A DNA stretch of 64,000 nt from positions 186,001 through 250,000 of the forward strand of contig NZ_FNOR01000006.1 in NCBI RefSeq assembly GCF_900107095.1, read 5' to 3'. The stretch comes from Collimonas sp. OK242 (lineage in GTDB: Bacteria; Pseudomonadota; Gammaproteobacteria; Burkholderiales; Burkholderiaceae_D). This document shows, piece after piece, positions 28,356-37,254 of this stretch; the first letter of the stretch is position 1; each line of letters begins with the position of its first letter. Below the pieces are notes generated by a model. That model was not told where the DNA came from and made no database searches. It saw only the letters and a list, made by a program, of their open reading frames with translations. The position numbers and the translations under genes were made by a program.

Positions 28356-28571
28356 CTATTTACAACACCCATGCTGGGCTTGAATCGGCGGACATTTCAC
28401 CGAGCCGAAGGAGCAAAACACACAGCAATCACCCGGATTGGCTCGTAAAAGCGCCTTGCAGTTACTGCATTCGTAATAGAACTGGCAAGCGTCAGTAGGC
28501 ATGCTTTCTAGCTTGGCAACGCCGCATTGCGGGCAAGTCAGAACAGATTCAAGGACGATAGCGTTGGGCAT
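28356..28571 (-). CDS. GDCCVxC-domain small protein
   Basis: A 71-residue cysteine-rich protein. It has an N-terminal zinc-ribbon-like pair (LTCPQCGVAKLESMP), a YYECSNCKALLR pair and the signature GDCCVFCSFGSVKCPP. NCBI calls the family GDCCVxC domain-containing (seleno)protein; some homologues carry selenocysteine, this one uses cysteine (the start of the signature is GDCC). It occurs with merT/merP genes and may be a mercury chaperone or redox protein. Six bp after merP; converges on nrsF. Confidence 0.85.
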   Translation of the reverse strand: MPNAIVLESVLTCPQCGVAKLESMPTDACQFYYECSNCKALLRANPGDCCVFCSFGSVKCPPIQAQHGCCK

Positions 28572-28577
28572 GGCAGG

Positions 28578-28853
28578 TCACTTGTGCAAAGTGGAGGGAT
28601 AGCCGGCGTTCGCGGTGGCCTTGGTCAACGCTTCAGCCTGAGCTTTGTCTGGGTCATAAGTAACGATCGCTGTCTTCTTATTGAAGTCGACCGTGACGGC
28701 ACTCACGCCAGTCACCTTCTCCAGCGATTTTTTGACAGTAATTGGGCACAGTTCGCACGTCATGTTTTTGACCTCGAGCGTGACAGTTTTCGAGGCGGCC
28801 GCCAGCGTCATGACAGGCAACGCGGCGAGCATGGCAATCAGCAATTTACGCAT
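28578..28853 (-). CDS. merP: periplasmic mercury-binding protein MerP
   Basis: A 91-residue exported heavy-metal-associated domain. The signal peptide (about residues 1-20, ending LAAA) is followed by NMTCELCPITVKKSLEKV with the Hg-binding Cys33 and Cys36. MerP carries Hg(II) to MerT. It lies 12 bp downstream of merT in the same operon. The motif has Glu-Leu between the cysteines where Ala-Ala is usual. Confidence 0.93.
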   Translation of the reverse strand: MRKLLIAMLAALPVMTLAAASKTVTLEVKNMTCELCPITVKKSLEKVTGVSAVTVDFNKKTAIVTYDPDKAQAEALTKATANAGYPSTLHK

Positions 28854-28865
28854 GGGGAATTCCTT

Positions 28866-29213
28866 TCAGTAGAACAGCGGTGCCAGCGAGGGTACGGCCA
28901 GCAGGCCGAGTAACAGGACAGCGACAATCCAGAATATCAGCCGCTGCCGCTTAAGTGCGCGCGGATCGGCGCAGGATGTGCCTGGTGCGCAGACCTGCGG
29001 CACTAGGTAGAGCTTGCGAAATGCAAGGCCGAGAAACAGCAGCGTGAACCCAATGAAGATGGGCCGGTACGGTGCCATCGCCGTCAGATTGCCTACCCAC
29101 GTACCGCCGATGCCGAGCGCCAGCAAGATCAGCGGCCCGACGCAACACACCGAAGCACCGATGGCAGCCAATACGCTCGCAATCAACGAGCCTTTTTCCG
29201 GGAATTGCGTCAT
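28866..29213 (-). CDS. merT: mercuric ion transporter MerT
   Basis: A 115-residue inner-membrane Hg(II) importer with three helices. The CysCys pair in the first helix (residues 23-24, IGASVCCVGPLILLALG) and the cytoplasmic-loop cysteines 75 and 81 (VCAPGTSC) are intact. First gene of merT-merP-GDCCVxC, divergent from merR. No mercuric reductase gene follows, which is unusual for an importing system. Confidence 0.94.
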   Translation of the reverse strand: MTQFPEKGSLIASVLAAIGASVCCVGPLILLALGIGGTWVGNLTAMAPYRPIFIGFTLLFLGLAFRKLYLVPQVCAPGTSCADPRALKRQRLIFWIVAVLLLGLLAVPSLAPLFY

Positions 29214-29246
29214 GTTTGTCGCCTTGAACTTGCTTATCCTAGTATT

Positions 29247-29278
29247 ACTCTACACTCTGTACCTAGGTACGGAATCAA
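29247..29278 (-). promoter_or_regulatory. mer promoter/operator
   Basis: On the minus strand TTGATT (29278-29273) and TAGAGT (29252-29247) are 20 bp apart, and the spacer contains the palindrome GTACCTAGGTAC (29259-29270). This matches MerR operators, where the extended spacer is corrected by Hg-bound MerR. It lies between the divergent merT and merR. Confidence 0.85.
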
Positions 29279-29288
29279 GGAAAATATG

Positions 29289-29699
29289 ATGGCGACGGAA
29301 CTGACTATCGGCAAGCTGGCGGAAGCTGCCGGGGTGAATGTCGAAACGATCCGCTACTACCAGCGGCGCGGGTTGCTGGACGAACCAGCCAAGCCGCTGG
29401 GCGGCCATCGGCGCTATCCGGCGGACATGTCTAAACGGGTTCGTTTCATCAAACGGGCGCAGGCGCTCGGTTTCACGTTGTCCGAAGTTGGCGGGCTGCT
29501 CAGCTTGGATGAGGCACATGCCTGTACTGACACGCGGGCACTCGCCGCCCGCAAGCTGATATTGATCGATCAGAAGATGGCAGACCTTGCTGTCATGCGG
29601 CAAATGTTGGGGGGATTAATGCAGCAGTGCGTCGGCGACGGCCACGCAGTCTGCCCTATTATTGATGCGCTGACGCGGGAAGAAAATTCGGCTGAATGA
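29289..29699 (+). CDS. merR: mercury-responsive regulator MerR
   Basis: A 136-residue MerR protein. The helix-turn-helix and wing contain ETIRYYQRRGLL and GGHRRYPADMSKRVRFIKRA, cut here. The three Hg-binding cysteines are at 79, 114 and 122 (HACTD, QQCVGDGHAVC), with spacing as in Tn21 MerR (82, 117, 126). AAGGAA at 29277-29282 suits ATG 29289 better than the adjacent ATG at 29286. Represses and activates the divergent merTP operon. Confidence 0.94.
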   Translation: MATELTIGKLAEAAGVNVETIRYYQRRGLLDEPAKPLGGHRRYPADMSKRVRFIKRAQALGFTLSEVGGLLSLDEAHACTDTRALAARKLILIDQKMADLAVMRQMLGGLMQQCVGDGHAVCPIIDALTREENSAE

Positions 29700-29777
29700 C
29701 ACGTCAAGGTTAGCGCTGAAAGGGATCTGAACCCCTGCGACTGGACTAGGCCGGGGGGAAGAATTTGATACGTTGCC

Positions 29778-29796
29778 GTGTTTCAATTCGAAACAC
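29778..29796. promoter_or_regulatory. perfect 7-bp dyad upstream of the glycine-zipper gene
   Basis: GTGTTTC AATTC GAAACAC forms a perfect inverted repeat, and TTGATAC-like sequences flank it (TTTGATACG before, TTGATACAC after). It lies about 80 bp before the gene at 29874 and could be an operator. No regulator is recognised. Confidence 0.5.
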
Positions 29797-29873
29797 TTGA
29801 TACACGATCCGGATAGGTTGGCGGCCGATACGTTCGTACAATCAAATCGTTGTCAACGTCGAAGGAGAATCAA

Positions 29874-30455
29874 ATGGAAGCCAACCAAACAGCCACTCGC
29901 TTGCACCCCTTGGTCGCCGGCGCTGCCGCATCCCTGATCCTGGTGAGCTTGCTTGGCGTCGCAGCGATGACTGGCTTTCTTCCTAGTTCCCACGGCAGCG
30001 TGGCTGGAACCCAGGCTCCGGAGGCAACTTCCGCCGCGCAGCAGCCGATGGCAAATGCCGCTGCGCCGATAACGCCGACAACCGCAGCACCGGTATTGGT
30101 GCAGACCGCGAACGGCTATCAATATATGCAAGCGGCTGCCTCGCCCGCAGTGGCGGGATATCAGGTTGAACCGCCCCTCACCGCGCCCAGACAAAAACCG
30201 ATAGTGCATCATGTTTATCGCAATCATGCAGCAACCTATGCGCAGGCTGGGCCGGCGCCGCAATACCTGGCGCCGGTCGAGCAAGCTCGCCCGACTGCAC
30301 AGCTAAGCCCGTTGGGGATAGCTACCGGCGCGGTAATCGGCGGCCTGCTGGGTCATCAGGTTGGCGGTGGCAACGGCCGTACGCTGGCGACAGTAGCGGG
30401 CGTGGTTGGCGGTGGATATTTGGGTAATACAGTCGCCAGAAATTACGGCTACTAA
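29874..30455 (+). CDS. glycine-zipper 2TM domain protein
   Basis: A 193-residue envelope protein. An N-terminal membrane anchor (about residues 12-33, AGAAASLILVSLLGVAAM) is followed by an Ala/Pro/Gln-rich low-complexity spacer and, from about residue 148, a glycine-zipper region (GIATGAVIGGLLGHQVGGGNG, cut here) ending GGYLGNTVARNYGY. This resembles the rickettsial 17-kDa antigen/SlyB family, thought to stabilise the outer envelope. AAGGAG at 29862-29867 supports ATG 29874. Confidence 0.87.
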   Translation: MEANQTATRLHPLVAGAAASLILVSLLGVAAMTGFLPSSHGSVAGTQAPEATSAAQQPMANAAAPITPTTAAPVLVQTANGYQYMQAAASPAVAGYQVEPPLTAPRQKPIVHHVYRNHAATYAQAGPAPQYLAPVEQARPTAQLSPLGIATGAVIGGLLGHQVGGGNGRTLATVAGVVGGGYLGNTVARNYGY

Positions 30456-30935
30456 CTCATTGATGCTCGCCACTACCAAAAGGGCAAGAGCTGTAACTCA
30501 AAAAAGGATTTGCTCGCCCGTGTCGGTGAGCCGATTTACGACGAGAGATTAGATCGCGCTCTTGAGTGTCCTGTGCATTCGTGGCTCCGCGCTTTGCCGG
30601 ATTGCGGATGCGTCGCTTCGGGATTATTGATACTTACGTAAATCATGACAACCATTTTGAATTTCAAACGTTATCGACTGCACGCAACAAGCTCAAGAGC
30701 GCTCAAAAACGCCCTTCGATTATCGCCGCCTGCTGGGCGCAGGCTACCTTGTGGTGATGTCATGAATTATGAAAGTCTCAATAATTGGCCCATACCATGC
30801 CACAGACGCGACACACTGAATTCCGAGCGCCAATGCAAAGACTAAGAACAGTTTTTTCGTTTCCGACACTCAGGATTGATCTGATTTCGACATAGGTGGC
30901 CAAAGCTGTCACTCGGCAATCCCTGCGCGTTGAAA
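30456..30935. other. 480-bp region without an intact gene, left edge of the island
   Basis: Holds the first 54-bp IS630-like end (30622-30675). The bases before it (about 30490-30620) contain an open frame reading ...LLARVGEPIYDERLDRALE... that could be a gene remnant, but I cannot assign it. After the repeat the sequence becomes AT-rich and shows no gene. Confidence 0.5.
30622..30675 (+). repeat. left-end remnant of an IS630-like element (copy 1)
   Basis: 54 bp matching 33368-33421 with two mismatches, in the same orientation. It includes the element end and the first ten codons of the transposase (MTTILNFKRY versus MTTILDFKRY). After this the match stops, so only the 5' tip of the element remains. 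Together with copy 2 it brackets the AT-rich island. Confidence 0.85.
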
Positions 30936-32063
30936 TTAGTGTAGGTTTCTCTTAAACTTAGTTTCAGCCTCCGCCACCGTCTCTTGGATGTTTTTATTGG
31001 CAGGATTTTGCGCAGCATAAAGGCCAATGTTATTTTGCGCCACACGAAGGGCTCCGAATTGATCAACGCGCTCGGCCCATCGCTCCCCATCCCCCGACGA
31101 AATCAAAAATGAAATAATTTTTCTGGGGTCAGTTGTCGCGGTGTTTAACTCGTTTAATAAATATTTATCATAATTTGCAGTATTTCCAGAACTAGCAAGC
31201 AGTGCAGTCGCTTGTAACCATGCCGCATAGGCAACTGCGTCCGTCAAACCAAATTGATTCTGGTTTTCTGAAAATTGTGGTTGGTGTTCAGCGAGTATCG
31301 CTTGAACAGTGCCGTAGGTTTCCGGTGAAAATTGTTTTAAATCGTCTGGTTTTTGTATGGAATATGTTAAAACGTCTACGGAGTACTGATTCCCGCCTAA
31401 CTTAATTTTGTTGAGGATGTCGCTTTGCGCATCTTTAGGCGCTTGTGATGCCAAAAACGCGAGTTGGCCATAGTATTCTTCGTCACCAAGATATCCCGCA
31501 TCTTTTACATCTGATAGAACACGCAGAGAGTCAGGTAAATAACCGAAATTAGAATATGCTAGTGCCGCCGCACGCCCGATTCCTTTGTTTCCAGAGTTCA
31601 TGAGGTCTTTCAACTCAGTAAGAACTTCGCTATTCAAGCCAAGCGCATCATCTCGTGAGTGAAATCTCGAAAGCATTTCCGTTAGGGTAATTCTCTCTTC
31701 GTTAGTGGTTTTTGATTTGAGAAGCTCTTGTACCCGGCGAAAGTTTTCAATGGTACGCGGCAGCCCCAATGCATCGATCGTTTCAAGCAATGCTCGACCT
31801 TCTACGCCACTTCCAATATATTTTTTCTGATACAGAGAAAACAACCTTTTTGCCTCAACTTCTTTGGGCTTGTTTGGATCTGGTTTTTCTGATTCAGAAA
31901 AAGAGAAGTCTATCGCCTCAACTGCCCGAGGAAGACTGTTCATCGTCTGTGTTGGCGAAGGGGTTAGGAAGAACCCCTCCCGGACGGCGTTCGTAGATGG
32001 TAATGCATAGACCAAGAGAACTAAACATACCAGGCCGCCGATTATCCATAAGACTTTTTTCAT
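30936..32063 (-). CDS. membrane-anchored hypothetical protein
   Basis: About 375 residues from ATG 32063. An N-terminal anchor helix (KKVLWIIGGLVCLVLLVYAL) places the rest in the periplasm. The remainder is strongly helical and partly HEAT- or TPR-like (ELKDLMNSGNKGIGRAAALA; FRRVQELLKSKTTNEERITL), with no catalytic motif. Its start overlaps the stop of the upstream peptidase-like gene in an ATGA, so the two are translationally coupled. Base composition is lower in GC than neighbours. I do not recognise the family; a partner or inhibitor of the upstream protein is a guess. Confidence 0.75.
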   Translation of the reverse strand: MKKVLWIIGGLVCLVLLVYALPSTNAVREGFFLTPSPTQTMNSLPRAVEAIDFSFSESEKPDPNKPKEVEAKRLFSLYQKKYIGSGVEGRALLETIDALGLPRTIENFRRVQELLKSKTTNEERITLTEMLSRFHSRDDALGLNSEVLTELKDLMNSGNKGIGRAAALAYSNFGYLPDSLRVLSDVKDAGYLGDEEYYGQLAFLASQAPKDAQSDILNKIKLGGNQYSVDVLTYSIQKPDDLKQFSPETYGTVQAILAEHQPQFSENQNQFGLTDAVAYAAWLQATALLASSGNTANYDKYLLNELNTATTDPRKIISFLISSGDGERWAERVDQFGALRVAQNNIGLYAAQNPANKNIQETVAEAETKFKRNLH

Positions 32064-32719
32064 GACCAACTATTTAATGTTAGAAAGAGATTTGCAGGAA
32101 ACGCCGTCCAAATATTGAGTAGTCTGGATTGCCATGTCGCGTCGACTGGACGATTTGTTTGATAGTTGTTTCCATAGGGGATTGTCGATGTGTAGACAGA
32201 AAGAATGAAAGTGTCGCATCGATACCTCCCGCGTGTTCGATTCCTGATGCCGTCAGCCGGGTACGCGCGTAAATAACTTGGACTTACCGTATAGTCGGCG
32301 CCGATCAAGTACTGTTGTCTGGCGTATTGCACTAGCGCTATACGTGTACTAACGCTCTGGACGGGTCCTTGAGGTGCAGGAAGAGTACTGGTGCAGCTCG
32401 TATCAAAACAATTGTAGACGGTATAGTTAGGGATCTTAGGAGTCGCAGCGCCCCAATATGTCGTTCTCGATTTGAAGTTGGCGAGGCTGTTATAGTGGAT
32501 AGCATTAGGCCCAGCGGATGGGTCTAGAACTTCCACTACGTTACCACCATCCCACATCCCCACATGTCCGACTACCCCTAGCACGCTGTCCAGATTTCGT
32601 CCCACCACGTCACCTGCTTGTGTTGGGTCAGGGAACGCAGGTGCAGGAGGGCGATTTACGATCATGCCGCCACCATGATGCGCACTTTGAGAATATGCGC
32701 TATGGCAGCTAAGAATCAA
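32060..32719 (-). CDS. secreted cysteine-peptidase-like protein (permuted NlpC/P60-like), 5' end frameshifted
   Basis: 219 codons from an in-frame TTG at 32719, but a better start lies at ATG 32751 with AAGGA 7 nt upstream. Restoring one base in the adjacent T/A homopolymers (32739-32747) gives a proper signal peptide (MLFKNIATLAFLILS...SQS). The mature part has GDVVGRNLD, a His in GHVGMWDGGNVVEVL and a late Cys in RYRCDTFILSVY. His before Cys is the order of circularly permuted NlpC/P60 (YiiX-like) enzymes, suggesting a peptidoglycan or amide hydrolase. The assignment rests on motif order only. AT-rich, coupled to the next gene. Confidence 0.6.
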   Translation of the reverse strand: MILSCHSAYSQSAHHGGGMIVNRPPAPAFPDPTQAGDVVGRNLDSVLGVVGHVGMWDGGNVVEVLDPSAGPNAIHYNSLANFKSRTTYWGAATPKIPNYTVYNCFDTSCTSTLPAPQGPVQSVSTRIALVQYARQQYLIGADYTVSPSYLRAYPADGIRNRTRGRYRCDTFILSVYTSTIPYGNNYQTNRPVDATWQSRLLNIWTAFPANLFLTLNSWS

Positions 32720-32884
32720 AAATGCCAGAGTTGCTATATTTTAAAAAGCATAATATGTTCCTTATATTTAACATTGAAAAACAACGATCTACATTTAGTG
32801 TCAAATAGGCAATAAATTGCTTTTATGATAATGCGTACTTAAGAAGTTCACAACTCCTCTTTCTGGAACAAGACTTGTGCCAGT

Positions 32885-32990
32885 AAACGTGTTAATCGGC
32901 CGGGGCTTCCAGTAGTTCACCGTGCTAAAACGGCTTTACGGTTGGCCGACACGTTTGAGCAAAGGGCGCTCCTGGAGCGCCCCTTTTTAT
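32885..32990 (+). ncRNA. possible structured small RNA or 3' UTR with terminator
   Basis: AAACGTG (32885-32891) and TCGGCC (32896-32901) pair with GGCCGA (32944-32949) and CACGTTT (32950-32956), enclosing a smaller stem-loop. Immediately after, GGGCGCTCC / GGAGCGCCC with five T (to about 32988) makes a strong terminator. No plus-strand gene lies upstream and no clear promoter is visible, so this is only a candidate RNA. Confidence 0.35.
32960..32990 (+). terminator. intrinsic terminator
   Basis: Near-loopless stem AGGGCGCTCC / GGAGCGCCCCT followed by TTTTTATT on the plus strand. On the minus strand it abuts the end of the formyltransferase remnant. Confidence 0.8.
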
Positions 32991-33367
32991 TGTTCTAACC
33001 TCCGTCGTGAGAATGACGGCTCCCAGGTGGCCAGTGCCTCATCTTGACAATGCGATGCCAAGCAACCTAGTGCAGTACGCTCCAGCGACAGCCTGAACAG
33101 CCTTATACCCGTCGGCCCGAGTTCACGCCGCCACAGGCTGGCCTCGGTATCCCCCGGTTGGATAAAACACCAGTCCTGGGCGATCACCGGCCCTGCGTCG
33201 GCCCGCTCATTCATCCAATAGACGCTGCCGCCTGTGACAGGCTCATGCATCCGTATAGCCCAGGCAATGGCGTCCCGGCCGCGATGCAGCGGTAACAGGC
33301 GCAGGTGATAGCCAATCGCGGCCAACCGGGCCTCGTCGGTGATGTAGCAATGGGCGTGGGCGGCAAT
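32987..33367 (-). pseudogene. formyltransferase-family gene, 5' end removed by the IS630-like element
   Basis: The minus-strand frame is open from the element border at 33367: IAAHAHCYITDEARLAAIGY, then LRLLPLHRGRDAIAWAIRM, GGSVYWMNERADAGPVIAQ and a WEPSF C-terminus. This is the second half of a methionyl-tRNA-formyltransferase-like catalytic domain (HxSLLPxHRG and the downstream Asp). The N-terminal half of the domain is missing. Any start codon, such as the one at 33325, would give only a fragment, so it is most likely a dead gene. Confidence 0.75.
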
Positions 33368-33920
33368 GATTATTGATACTTACGTAAATCATGACAACCA
33401 TTTTGGATTTCAAACGCTATCTCTCCAAGGTTGATATTGGAGAGAGTTTGAATGGCACAAAAGCGATTGAGCGATGCCGCCAGAAAGCGGTTAAAGGCTG
33501 GGCGATGTTGCTGGCTGGGAAAGGCTGCGCGGAGGTAGCGTTGGCTGTGGATGTGGATGTGGCTCGGCAGACGGTATACACATGGAAGCGGTTGCTCGAT
33601 GAAGGCGGCATTGAGGCTCTGCGGGAGGTTCCTGAGCGAGGGCGACCAGCCCAGCTTGATGAACAACAGTTGGCGGCTATTCGCGCCACGCTTTTGCAAG
33701 GTCCGACTGAACAAGGATTTGGTACAGAACTGTGGACGCTCAAGCGCGTGGGTGCTGTCATCGAACGCATGCATGGTGTTCGCTTTAGCCAGACGCAGGT
33801 CTGGCGCATCCTTGGCTCTCTGGGCTTTAGCCCGCAAAAGCTGGAAAAGCGGGCTATCGAGCGCAACGAAGATGCCGTGCGCAGCTGGAAACGCCGTACC
33901 TGGCCGACTCTCAAAAAAAA
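33368..33920 (+). mobile_element. truncated IS630-family insertion sequence
   Basis: The element begins with the 54-bp end shared with 30622-30675 and contains the N-terminal part of an IS630-type transposase. Homology ends in an A-run at about 33913-33920, which is also the T-run of the terminator of the downstream DUF1993 gene. The DDE catalytic part and right end are missing. Confidence 0.8.
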
Positions 33921-33969
33921 TGCCCCAATCGAGTGTGAATGGGGCATTTTTTTAGGAAGAATTTTCTGA
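33391..33969 (+). pseudogene. IS630-family transposase, N-terminal part
   Basis: About 175 genuine residues: a helix-turn-helix segment (CRQKAVKGWAMLLAGKGCAE; VARQTVYTWKRLLDEGG), a GRPAQL linker and a winged helix (GFGTELWTLKRVGAVIERMHG, cut here). It ends at WKRRTWPTLKK where full-length proteins continue into the DDE domain starting near FIDESG. The last residues up to 33969 come from the terminator sequence. No transposition activity is expected. Confidence 0.85.
33913..33953 (-). terminator. bidirectional intrinsic terminator
   Basis: Perfect stem AAAAAAATGCCCC / GGGGCATTTTTTT with an 11-13 nt loop. It lies about 105 bp beyond the DUF1993 stop on the minus strand and marks the right edge of the truncated IS element. 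Confidence 0.9.
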
Positions 33970-34057
33970 AATTATTATATTGCGGCTACCCCAGATAACT
34001 GATGGCCGCGTTTTCTTCAAGCAAGGTCAAACCGGTTTGCGGTCAGTTGCGCTGAAT

Positions 34058-34567
34058 TTAATACGCACCCATGAAATCACGCTTGCCGACTTCCACGCCG
34101 TTGTGGCGCAGGATGTCGTAGGCGGTGGTCACGTGGAAGAAAAATTGCGGCAAGCCATAGCCCAGCAGGTAAGTCTGGCCGGTCAGTTTCTTCTCTTTCG
34201 GCGTGCCAGGACGCAATACGATTTCGAGCGTTTCGCTGCCGTCGATTTGCGCCGCGCTCAAGCCGTCGATAAATGCCAGCGTCTTCTTGATGCGGGCGTG
34301 CAGATCGGCGAAAGTTTGTTCGTTGTCTTCATACGCCGGAACTTCGGCGCCGGCCAGGCGAGCCGGCACGCTTTTGGCAAAATCGGCGGCGATCTGTACC
34401 TGGCGGATCAGCGGGAACATGTCCGGGAACAGGCGTGCTTGCAGGAACGCGTTAGGGTCGATTTTCTTTTCGGTCGCGTGTACTTCAGCCTTTGCCAACA
34501 CGTCGTTGAGGGCCGTCAGCATTTGTTTGAACACGGGAATCGAGGCGCTGTGCATGGAGATGGTCAT
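34058..34567 (-). CDS. DUF1993 family protein
   Basis: A 169-residue soluble, helix-rich protein matching DUF1993 (DinB-like fold): SIPVFKQMLTALNDVLAKAE, LFPDMFPLIRQVQIAADFAK and the late LLGYGLPQFFFHVTTAYDIL, with the His expected for a DinB-type metal site, then GKRDFMGAY at the end. Function unknown. It is a single gene outside the island. Confidence 0.9.
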   Translation of the reverse strand: MTISMHSASIPVFKQMLTALNDVLAKAEVHATEKKIDPNAFLQARLFPDMFPLIRQVQIAADFAKSVPARLAGAEVPAYEDNEQTFADLHARIKKTLAFIDGLSAAQIDGSETLEIVLRPGTPKEKKLTGQTYLLGYGLPQFFFHVTTAYDILRHNGVEVGKRDFMGAY

Positions 34568-34679
34568 GAGTGTTCCTTGGTTGGTGTTGCAGAGTGTTCG
34601 GGAAAGGTGGTGTGGCTAAGTGGCGTGATTATAGTGCTTGCTTGAAGAATCCGCTGCCGGCGCCTTATTGCCGTAAACG

Positions 34680-35150
34680 CTAAAGCCCCAGCAATTTTTT
34701 CTTGGTGCTGATCCATTCCGAGCGCGAGATAAGTCCCTGCTTGTATTGTTCAGCCAGTCTGTCCAGCTGTTCAAAATCTACGGGCGCACGGGTGAGTACC
34801 AGGGAGGCAGCGATTTTTTTCTCGATCTCGCTTTTCAGATGCGCGAATCTGGTGAGTTGCCTGCGGTTGAACAGCACCGTATTTTCATCGTTGGCGGCGC
34901 GCATAAGCGTGGTGTCGCTTTGCGTGCCGTTGGTTAAATAAAAGCGGATATAACCATTGGTCAAAAGTCCGGGCAATTCGATGCGAACCCCGCTCAGTGC
35001 GGAAATCGGAATGTCTTTGTCGCCATTCCTGGACTGGGTCAGCCGCGCCATGGCGCCGGCGCGTTTTATCTGGACTCGGTCGCTGAGCAGCGTTACCTGG
35101 CCATTGACACCCCGTAACTGTATTTCCACCTGTATGACCGCTGGCTCCAC
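34680..35150 (-). CDS. SHOCT-domain protein
   Basis: A 156-residue protein. The N-terminal part resembles a bacterial PH-like/DUF4429 beta-domain (VTLLSDRVQIKR; IPISALSGVRIELPG; GYIRFYLTNG). The C-terminal 30 residues are a SHOCT motif (DFEQLDRLAEQYKQGLISRS, then EWISTKKKLL). GTG 35150 has GAAGG about 9 nt upstream. Such proteins are cytoplasmic and of unknown function. Confidence 0.82.
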   Translation of the reverse strand: MEPAVIQVEIQLRGVNGQVTLLSDRVQIKRAGAMARLTQSRNGDKDIPISALSGVRIELPGLLTNGYIRFYLTNGTQSDTTLMRAANDENTVLFNRRQLTRFAHLKSEIEKKIAASLVLTRAPVDFEQLDRLAEQYKQGLISRSEWISTKKKLLGL

Positions 35151-35247
35151 GCTGACTTACCTTCTTTTTTACCTTCTATTGCAATCTTCTTAGCGTCAAT
35201 TACTGCTGCCCATGGTCAGATAATGTAACACCGGCTTGGCAAGTAAT

Positions 35248-35283
35248 AAAGACGCCGCACCGAATTTACGGTGCGGCGTCTTT
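35248..35283 (-). terminator. terminator downstream of glnS
   Basis: Fifteen-bp perfect stem AAAGACGCCGCACCG / CGGTGCGGCGTCTTT with a 6-nt loop, 42 bp beyond the glnS stop. Confidence 0.9.
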
Positions 35284-35325
35284 AGCGTGCCGAAGATGGG
35301 CCGAGTTGCGGTTTGAACCGGGTTG

Positions 35326-37101
<1,776 letters not shown>

Positions 37102-37254
37102 GGAGAATTGATTTATACGCTTTGCTGAATGGTAGGGAGGTACTTCATTCTACCGTAGCGAGAGCATTTTCAGGCGCGGCCGGGCAGATTTTGTTGCACC
37201 GCATATACGGGACGGCGTAAATAGAATATTTATCAAAAAGATATTTTTAAATTC

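Noticed and set aside
29720-29745. tRNA T-arm-like sequence on the minus strand (GGGTTCAGATCCC)
   Set aside because: The loop lacks the conserved A58 and no acceptor, D or anticodon arm can be placed around it.
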